Below, piece after piece: positions 13,498 through 18,220 of a stretch of 18,220 nt of DNA. This stretch comes from CAYQCN01 sp964415975 (GTDB lineage Bacteria > Patescibacteriota > Saccharimonadia > QS-5-54-17), in NCBI GenBank assembly GCA_964415975.1, contig CAYQCN010000015.1, positions 1-18,220 on the forward strand. Reading direction: 5' to 3'. Under the pieces are notes generated by a model that was not told the DNA's origin, did no database searches, and worked only from the letters and a program-made list of their open reading frames with translations. Position 1 is the first letter of the stretch. Every line of letters begins with the position of its first letter. A program made the translations under genes and the position numbers.

Positions 13498-15159
13498 ATG
13501 GCTAAACAAATGTATTATGACGACGAGGCTCGTAAGCGCGTACTCGAAGGAGCTGCAGCTCTTTACGATGCTGTAAAAGTGACCATGGGCCCAAAGGGGC
13601 GCAATGTAATAATTGAAAAAGGTTTCGGCAATCCGACCGTAACTCATGATGGTGTAACGGTAGCTAAAGGTGTAGAATTGCCAAACGAGGAAGAAGGCCA
13701 GTACGGGCAAAGTGTTGGTGCAGAACTAGTTAAGCAAGCGGCGACCAAGATGAATGATGTTGCTGGAGATGGTACTACTTCTGTCACAGTTTTGACCTAC
13801 CACATACTAAATGAAGCCAACCGATTGATAGCAGCCGGACACAACCCAATGGATCTGCGCAAAGGCCTAGATGCCGCTACTGAATATGTTCTCAGTAATC
13901 TTGATGAGTTGACCGAGCAGATTGGCGACAAGAAAGAGCGCATTGCAGAAGTTGCTACTATTTCGGCCGGCTCAGAAGAAGTGGGCAACTTGATTGCCGA
14001 CGTCATAGAGCAAATCGGTAAAGACGGTGTGGTGACAGTCGAAGAAGGCCAAGGGCTTGAGATGGAGTCTGAAGTAGTCGAAGGCTTCACCATGGACAAA
14101 GGCTTTGTAAGCCCGTACATGGTGACCGATACCTCGCGGATGGAGGCCGTATATGAGAAGCCAGCCATCTTGATAACAGATAAAAAGATCTCAAGTGTAC
14201 AAGAAATACTGCCAGTACTAGAGAAGGCATCTAATGCCGGCAAGAAAGATCTAGTGATCATTGCCGATGAGATTGAGGGAGAGGCACTGGCTACATTGGT
14301 GCTTAATAAGCTAAAGGGTGTGTTTAACGCACTACCGATCAAGGCACCTGCTTTTGGCGATAGACGCAAAGCAATCTTAGAAGATGTAGCGGCTTTGACC
14401 GGTGCTACTGTGATATCTGAAGAGCGTGGTTATAGCTTTGATACTGCCGATCTAGATATGCTTGGTACCGCCCGTAAGATAATTGCTGATAAGGATGAGA
14501 CTACTATTATCGAGGGTGGCGGCGACCCTGGTGAAGTCGAAGACCGAATGCAGCAGATTCGTGGACAGATTGAAAATGCTACTAGCGAGTTTGAAAAAGA
14601 GAATATGGAAAAGCGCCTAGCATCGCTAAACGGCAAAGTGGCTGTCATACGTGTAGGCGGAGCGACTGAGACCGAGATTGAGGAAAAGAAATTCCGCGTC
14701 GATGACGCTGTAGCGGCTACAAAAGCAGCAGCAGAAGAAGGTATCGTTGCCGGTGGAGCCGTTACATTCGTAGACCTAGCCAAGAAGATTGAGGTGGATG
14801 ATCACAAAGTAGCAGATTCAGAGGCTGCCGGATGGGTGGTGCTCAAGAACGCTCTGCACCAGCCCTTCCGCCACCTAATGAGCAATGCCGGTATCAATCC
14901 AGACGAGAAGCTACCAGAGGTGCTTAAAGCTAAGAACGGACAAGGTTTTGATGTCACTAGCCCCGAGAAGATAGTCAACATGAAGACGCATGGAGTTATC
15001 GACCCTGCTAAAGTAGCACGCGAGGTTGTCCAGAACGCTTCAAGTGTAGCTGGAACCGCTATGACCATGGGTGGACTAATAGTCGAGCTACCCGAGAAAG
15101 ATGAAGGCGGCGGAGCGCCAGATATGGGTGGAATGGGCGGCATGCCAGGCATGATGTAG
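13498..15159 (+). CDS. groEL: chaperonin GroEL (Hsp60)
   Basis: ATP-dependent 14-mer chaperonin, 553 aa. The nucleotide site is visible in VKVTMGPKGRNVIIEK and AGDGTTSVTVL, and in the GGA segment EEGIVAGGAV. The C-terminus is the typical Gly-Met tail (GGMGGMPGMM) that projects into the cavity. The start is ATG 13498 (MAKQMYYDDEARKRVLEGA) with GAAGGAG 7 bases upstream; an in-frame TTG two codons earlier is less likely. Compared with E. coli, the N-terminus reads MYYDDEAR in place of VKFGNDAR, and GDGTTS replaces GDGTTT. It is co-transcribed with groES and ends at a strong terminator. Confidence 0.98.
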   Translation: MAKQMYYDDEARKRVLEGAAALYDAVKVTMGPKGRNVIIEKGFGNPTVTHDGVTVAKGVELPNEEEGQYGQSVGAELVKQAATKMNDVAGDGTTSVTVLTYHILNEANRLIAAGHNPMDLRKGLDAATEYVLSNLDELTEQIGDKKERIAEVATISAGSEEVGNLIADVIEQIGKDGVVTVEEGQGLEMESEVVEGFTMDKGFVSPYMVTDTSRMEAVYEKPAILITDKKISSVQEILPVLEKASNAGKKDLVIIADEIEGEALATLVLNKLKGVFNALPIKAPAFGDRRKAILEDVAALTGATVISEERGYSFDTADLDMLGTARKIIADKDETTIIEGGGDPGEVEDRMQQIRGQIENATSEFEKENMEKRLASLNGKVAVIRVGGATETEIEEKKFRVDDAVAATKAAAEEGIVAGGAVTFVDLAKKIEVDDHKVADSEAAGWVVLKNALHQPFRHLMSNAGINPDEKLPEVLKAKNGQGFDVTSPEKIVNMKTHGVIDPAKVAREVVQNASSVAGTAMTMGGLIVELPEKDEGGGAPDMGGMGGMPGMM

Positions 15160-15188
15160 TATCAAGAGATACTTTAGCCCGATGCTAG

Positions 15189-15226
15189 AAGCGCTGCACC
15201 CTAACTTTGGGTGCAGCGTTATTTTT
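15189..15226 (+). terminator. groESL Rho-independent terminator
   Basis: A perfect 10-bp GC-rich stem (CGCTGCACCC with GGGTGCAGCG) around a TAACTTT loop, followed by TTATTTTT. It lies 30 bases after the groEL stop. Confidence 0.92.
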
Positions 15227-15259
15227 ATAGAATTTATGCTTGCAGGAGGTGTTTAATAG

Positions 15260-15724
15260 GTGCAAAATGGCGGCATGGAGCAACATAAAGACAGTTTCGA
15301 CAGAGACGCGATAAACGGTGTTATTAGAAACAGTCTGTCGTGTTTACATTCAATATATGCGGCTAGCAGAGCCTTAAAGCATGACTATCATCTTCAGTCT
15401 CAAGCTAGCATTGATAGCGAGCGTAGGGCGCTAGCCGAAGAGTACAGTCGTGAGATTGAAATTGCTCGACGGGCTATTTTAGGCCAAATGCCACCAGCCA
15501 TAATGGTTAGCGGTCCAATAGAGGTGTTCGACGGTGAGGACAATCAAGAGATGCGACATGTAGAGTCGGGCCTGTTTGAGGTAGCCGGTGTCGAAATAGG
15601 GAGGAATGGTTCGCAGCGCTTAGAGCTGTCTTTGCGCTTGCATGATGGGTCGGATGACTCTGGTGTAAGTTATCGTTGGCGCTATAAGGACGAAGAGTGG
15701 GCTTTGCCCGAGCAAGAGTATTGA
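15260..15724 (+). CDS. hypothetical protein, 154 aa
   Basis: No family is recognised. The GTG start is chosen because a full AGGAGGTG Shine-Dalgarno lies 8 bases upstream; the in-frame ATG at 15275 would be too far from it. Residues ~12-70 look helical (AINGVIRNSLSCLHSIYAAS, then ALAEEYSREIEIARRAILGQ). The C-terminal half looks strand-rich (IMVSGPIEVFDGEDN, GLFEVAGVEIGRNGSQRLEL, VSYRWRYKDEEW). No signal peptide or membrane segment is present. It follows the groEL terminator, so it must rely on its own promoter or on read-through; I did not see a convincing promoter in the 30 bases available. Confidence 0.75.
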   Translation: MQNGGMEQHKDSFDRDAINGVIRNSLSCLHSIYAASRALKHDYHLQSQASIDSERRALAEEYSREIEIARRAILGQMPPAIMVSGPIEVFDGEDNQEMRHVESGLFEVAGVEIGRNGSQRLELSLRLHDGSDDSGVSYRWRYKDEEWALPEQEY

Positions 15725-15750
15725 CAAGACCGCGTGATAAGCGCTATTAG
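15721..15750 (+). promoter_or_regulatory. possible promoter of the 51-aa gene
   Basis: A perfect TTGACA overlaps the stop codon of the 154-aa gene and is followed after 18 bases by TATTAG (4/6). The leader to the ATG at 15810 would be about 53 bases. Confidence 0.4.
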
Positions 15751-15809
15751 TTTGGGTAAGAGGATATAAAGGTCGACCTCCCAAGACAATAAACTTCAAT
15801 AGAATATTT

Positions 15810-15965
15810 ATGAACAAAAAAGAGTCAGCTCCCGACATGACGCTGATTGAGACCAGTCCGCTAAAAGAGCAGGCTGCGCTCGAGCTTGGTCGTAGGGCTT
15901 TAGAGGCTGCAAAAGGAAGAGCCCAGCAGACAGAAGCTGAAGTCAATCTGCCCAAGAGCGCCTAA
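15810..15965 (+). CDS. small protein, 51 aa
   Basis: An ATG-to-TAA frame encodes MNKKESAPDM followed by a long amphipathic helix (LKEQAALELGRRALEAAKGR) and a QQTEAEVNLPKSA tail. The composition is highly charged and Ala/Glu-rich, as in short helical adaptor or nucleic-acid-associated proteins, but no family is recognised. No good Shine-Dalgarno precedes it; TAGAAT ends 4 bases before the ATG, and a TTGACA-containing promoter lies further upstream. It fills an otherwise empty gap between two real genes, which is the main support. Confidence 0.5.
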   Translation: MNKKESAPDMTLIETSPLKEQAALELGRRALEAAKGRAQQTEAEVNLPKSA

Positions 15966-16056
15966 AAGCATTTGATGCACACAAGAGCGCATTGAGAGTT
16001 TACGGCTGGTTTTAAGTGCGGTTTGTTTTTGTGGCCAAAAACCCCAAACCGAAGCT

Positions 16057-16085
16057 TTAATAGGTGCGACCTTATACTCTATAAT
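16057..16085 (+). promoter_or_regulatory. promoter of the PGI/PMI gene
   Basis: TTAATA, a 17-base spacer and a perfect TATAAT, with 9 bases to the ATG at 16095. The leader would be at most 2 or 3 bases, so translation is probably leaderless. Confidence 0.55.
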
Positions 16086-16094
16086 ACATACATA

Positions 16095-17129
16095 ATGCTT
16101 GATGATATTAGTTATATTAAAAGGTTTGATACAGACGACATGCTGGGTGTATTGGGGCGTCAGCAGAGTCAATTAGCTCACAATTTTGAAACAGAGCTGG
16201 ACTTTAACCCAAAGCAAGTCACCGCCATTGTAGTAGCCGGAATGGGCGGATCGGCTCTTGCTGCCGACCTTGTGTCTAACTGGCTCAGCGCAAGACTGTC
16301 TATACCTTTTGTGATAGTGCGTGATTATGATCTGCCGAACTTTGTCGATGAGAATACCTTAGTGATATGTTCTAGCTATTCTGGCAACACCGAAGAGAGT
16401 TTGAGCGCTTACGAGCAAGCCGGCGAACGAAACTCTCAGCGAATAGTTATAACCCAAGGCGGTACTTTGGTAGATAGGGCTAAAGAAGACGATGTCGCAA
16501 GCTATCTTTTGCCAGGAGGTTATCAGCCCCGTATGGCGGTCTGGTATGGGGTTAAAGCGTTTGCTGATCTGCTTGAGCAGGCCGGCTGGTGTGATGGCTT
16601 GGTCGATGAGCTTGAGTCGTCAATAGAGTGGCTAGAGCAGTCTCAGGCGAACTGGAAAGCAGAGTTTATGACGGCAGATAACCAAGCCAAGCAAGTGGCA
16701 GAGAGCTGCATGGGCAAGAGTGTCTGGATCTATAGTGGGCCCAAATTGGCCGCATCAGCCTACAAGTGGAAGATAAATATCAACGAGAATTCTAAGCATG
16801 TATCAGCTTGGAATGTTTTGCCCGAATTTAATCATAATGAGTTTTTGGGCTGGACAGAGCAACCCCAGCACAAGCCTTTCACTGTCGTGCAACTGCGGTC
16901 TGGGCTGGACAATCAGCGTACACAGAAAAGATTCGATGTCACCAACCGCCTTCTTTCTGGTCGCATGCCTCATCCGATAGAGATAGAAGCAAAGGGCGAA
17001 ACTCATATACAGCAAATGCTCTGGTCTTGCCTTTTGGGAGATTATGTCAGTGCTTACTTGGGAGTGCTAAATGGAGTCAATCCAACTCGAGTAGACGCTA
17101 TAGAAAAGTTCAAAAAAGAGCTCTCTTAG
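16095..17129 (+). CDS. bifunctional phosphoglucose/phosphomannose isomerase
   Basis: Two-SIS-domain isomerase interconverting fructose-6-P with glucose-6-P and mannose-6-P, 344 aa, cytoplasmic. SIS domain 1 shows VVAGMGGSALAADL (residues ~46-59) and the sugar-phosphate loop SYSGNTEESL (~94-103), then ITQGGTL (~119-125). SIS domain 2 shows YSGPKLAASAYKWKININEN and LPEFNHNEFLGW (~242-253), whose Glu and His are the catalytic residues of the bact-PGI_C family. The start at 16095 (MLDDISYIKRFD) is chosen over an in-frame ATG at 16023, because a TATAAT promoter lies between them and the earlier 24 residues look non-coding. It converges on pgeF with 4 bases between stops. Confidence 0.93.
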   Translation: MLDDISYIKRFDTDDMLGVLGRQQSQLAHNFETELDFNPKQVTAIVVAGMGGSALAADLVSNWLSARLSIPFVIVRDYDLPNFVDENTLVICSSYSGNTEESLSAYEQAGERNSQRIVITQGGTLVDRAKEDDVASYLLPGGYQPRMAVWYGVKAFADLLEQAGWCDGLVDELESSIEWLEQSQANWKAEFMTADNQAKQVAESCMGKSVWIYSGPKLAASAYKWKININENSKHVSAWNVLPEFNHNEFLGWTEQPQHKPFTVVQLRSGLDNQRTQKRFDVTNRLLSGRMPHPIEIEAKGETHIQQMLWSCLLGDYVSAYLGVLNGVNPTRVDAIEKFKKELS

Positions 17130-17133
17130 AGCC

Positions 17134-17853
17134 CTAAGCTCGGCCAATAACACACAGCATTCTACCCGAATTCTCGCCATCACGACGAGCCGAGTGGAGC
17201 TCGGTGTTGGTGATAGTGTCTAAGCCCGAAACTTCTATGTTGCTTTCTTGTAAGCCGGCACTAATAAGCTGATCGTGCACTACGGACTTGTTGTCAAAAA
17301 GCCATCCGTCTTGCTTGTTTGGGCGGCTGTATTTTTGATTAAACTGACTTGCAATTTCTGAGTCAACTTCGTAGCTGTCTTCACCTGCTGCCGGCCCCAC
17401 CCAGGCTGTTATATTGGTTGGATCCGCATCGAACTCTTTGATGAGTTTGGCGACTGTGGTGCCGGTGATGTTTGCAGCACTACCGCGCCACCCCGAATGT
17501 ATAGCTCCATAACTGCCAGAGAATGGGTCATACAGCAAGACGGGCACGCAATCTGCAACTGTAACTCCAAGCAACCAACCGCTTTGGCCTGTTATTAGAG
17601 CGTCAGCTTCACGTCTGTTGTATTCATCTGTTACGGTGTGCACAGTATCTGAGTGAGTTTGCTCTGGGTATGCTAGCTGGCTTGGGCTAAACCCAAGTTC
17701 TTGGCATAGTCTATGTCGATTTTTGCTAGCAGTTGTTTTGTCTGCACCTTTGGCTATCATGCTTAGATAGCCGGGCTCTGTTTCATCGCGCAAGCTCATG
17801 CTGGCTATTACTTCTTGAAATGGCTCAAAAATATTTGGGGCCAGGAGCTTCAT
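17134..17853 (-). CDS. pgeF: peptidoglycan editing factor PgeF / YfiH-type LACC1-like protein
   Basis: DUF152/Cu-oxidase_4 family, 239 aa from the chosen start. The metal-binding and catalytic residues are visible: His67 in EQTHS, Cys102 in VTVADCVPVLLYD, and His119 in AIHSGWRG (~118-124). Downstream are GPAAGEDSYEV and the C-terminal HSARRDGENSGRM. Members have been described as purine nucleoside phosphorylase/adenosine deaminase-type enzymes (LACC1) and, in E. coli, as an enzyme preventing L-Ser misincorporation into peptidoglycan; which applies here cannot be read from sequence. The start at 17853 (MKLLAPNIFEP) is chosen because the earlier in-frame ATG at 17874 lies upstream of the -10 box. 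Confidence 0.9.
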   Translation of the reverse strand: MKLLAPNIFEPFQEVIASMSLRDETEPGYLSMIAKGADKTTASKNRHRLCQELGFSPSQLAYPEQTHSDTVHTVTDEYNRREADALITGQSGWLLGVTVADCVPVLLYDPFSGSYGAIHSGWRGSAANITGTTVAKLIKEFDADPTNITAWVGPAAGEDSYEVDSEIASQFNQKYSRPNKQDGWLFDNKSVVHDQLISAGLQESNIEVSGLDTITNTELHSARRDGENSGRMLCVIGRA

Positions 17854-17862
17854 GTTGCTAGA

Positions 17863-17871
17863 AGTATACCA
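17863..17871 (-). promoter_or_regulatory. pgeF extended -10 promoter
   Basis: On the minus strand TGG followed by TATACT forms an extended -10, with 9 bases before ATG 17853. No good -35 was seen, and there is no Shine-Dalgarno in the gap. Confidence 0.5.
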
Positions 17872-17874
17872 CAC

Positions 17875-18220
17875 TCATGGCTACTTGGGCGTGATGAGCT
17901 GACATATTTAGGCTTACAGCAAAAAACACTGCGTACAGAACTAGCAATTAGCATGGAAAATCCACTATCAATAACAGCTCGTTTTATCATGGCCTGCGCT
18001 CCTAGTCGAACCAAGGTTCTCATTCACAATCAACCAGCAGATAATCCTATTCCGCTAAGAAGCGGAACACGATTATCTGGCGGAGGGGGCGGGATGACGT
18101 TCGCTTACGCTCACTATTCCGTAAGTCCGTTTCTCGAAGCAAGCTTCTGCGATACTCCTTCCTTGCGCACCCATTTTGCTAACGCAAAATACGGCTTCGA
18201 ATCCTGCTTTCTTCACTAGA
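17875..18220. other. non-coding edge region with a hairpin cluster
   Basis: I see no convincing gene. A plus-strand frame runs through it to 18219, but it begins inside pgeF, has no start signal of its own, and its translation looks like read-through. At least three inverted repeats follow one another: 18038-18079; CTTACG at 18104 with CGTAAG at 18120; and ATTTTGC-TAAC-GCAAAAT at 18173-18190. The motif GGCTTCGAATCC near 18193 resembles a tRNA T-loop, but no matching T-stem or acceptor arm is present in the window. Confidence 0.4.
18038..18079. repeat. 42-base hairpin with symmetric internal loop
   Basis: CAGATAATC pairs with GATTATCTG (9 bp). Inside, after a 3x3 internal loop (CTA/CAC), TTCCGCT pairs with AGCGGAA (7 bp) around an AAGA loop. 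There is no T-run on either side, so it is unlikely to be a Rho-independent terminator. Confidence 0.7.

Noticed and set aside
16020..16050. Imperfect hairpin (GGTTT and TTTTTG pairing with CAAAAA and AAACC) before the PGI/PMI promoter.
   Set aside because: It has a three-base bulge and no trailing T-run, so I did not call it a terminator; it may be only weak structure.
17119..17142. Short inverted repeat CTTAG-AGCC-CTAAG across the convergent stops of PGI/PMI and pgeF.
   Set aside because: A five-base stem without a T-run is too weak to call as a terminator.
18190..18215. Possible tRNA gene 3' end (TTCGAATCC followed by TTTCTTCA).
   Set aside because: The bases flanking the T-loop do not form a T-stem, and no complementary acceptor strand (GAAGAAA) is found upstream at tRNA distance.
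17815..18219. Plus-strand 134-codon open frame at the right edge.
   Set aside because: It starts antisense within pgeF, has no Shine-Dalgarno or promoter, and its translation across the hairpins looks non-protein-like.

Overview
The window most likely comes from a small-genome bacterium of the Candidate Phyla Radiation, with Candidatus Saccharibacteria (TM7) as my best guess. This rests on moderate GC, UGA used as an ordinary stop, a divergent valyl-tRNA synthetase, a short MurE-like ligase, a two-domain SIS-type PGI/PMI, and many promoters whose -10 box lies directly against the start codon. No rRNA or complete tRNA, CRISPR array or transposase was found. The taxonomic call is inference.

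Left part (1-5871): the 3' end of a HAD-family phosphatase is followed closely by an unrecognised 269-aa protein. These converge on valS (minus strand). valS is divergent from a 263-aa protein carrying the aspartate motifs of the class I isoprenoid synthase fold. That gene ends in a strong hairpin terminator, and immediately after it lies a 14/16 match to the bacterial parS partition site. tsaD (t6A tRNA modification) converges from the right.

Middle part (5872-12832): a truncated MurE-like Mur ligase leads into a block of poorly characterised genes. They are a 401-aa protein with a possible PD-(D/E)XK nuclease-like C-terminus, a convergent 46-aa small gene, a type I phosphoribosyltransferase-like protein, a long imperfect hairpin, a GC-rich 134-aa gene with foreign-looking codon use, and a divergent 183-aa gene. 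The last two share a compact control region in which a perfect 14-bp palindrome sits between back-to-back promoters. A phosphomannomutase/phosphoglucomutase gene and another unrecognised 183-aa gene follow.

Right part (12833-18220): groES-groEL is preceded by a near-consensus promoter and a perfect CIRCE operator, so HrcA-type heat-shock control is expected. A strong terminator ends the operon. Then come an unrecognised 154-aa gene with a textbook Shine-Dalgarno and GTG start, a 51-aa small gene, a bifunctional phosphoglucose/phosphomannose isomerase, and a convergent pgeF/YfiH-type (LACC1-like) gene. The last 340 bases hold no convincing gene but carry a cluster of hairpins.

Two genes fit one pathway: the isomerase (fructose-6-P to glucose-6-P or mannose-6-P) and the mutase (mannose-6-P/glucose-6-P to the 1-phosphates) could together feed nucleotide-sugar synthesis. 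A recurring theme is start selection. valS, the isoprenoid-fold gene, tsaD and the mutase appear leaderless; the Mur ligase, isomerase and pgeF have very short leaders; groES, groEL and the 154-aa gene have strong Shine-Dalgarno sites.
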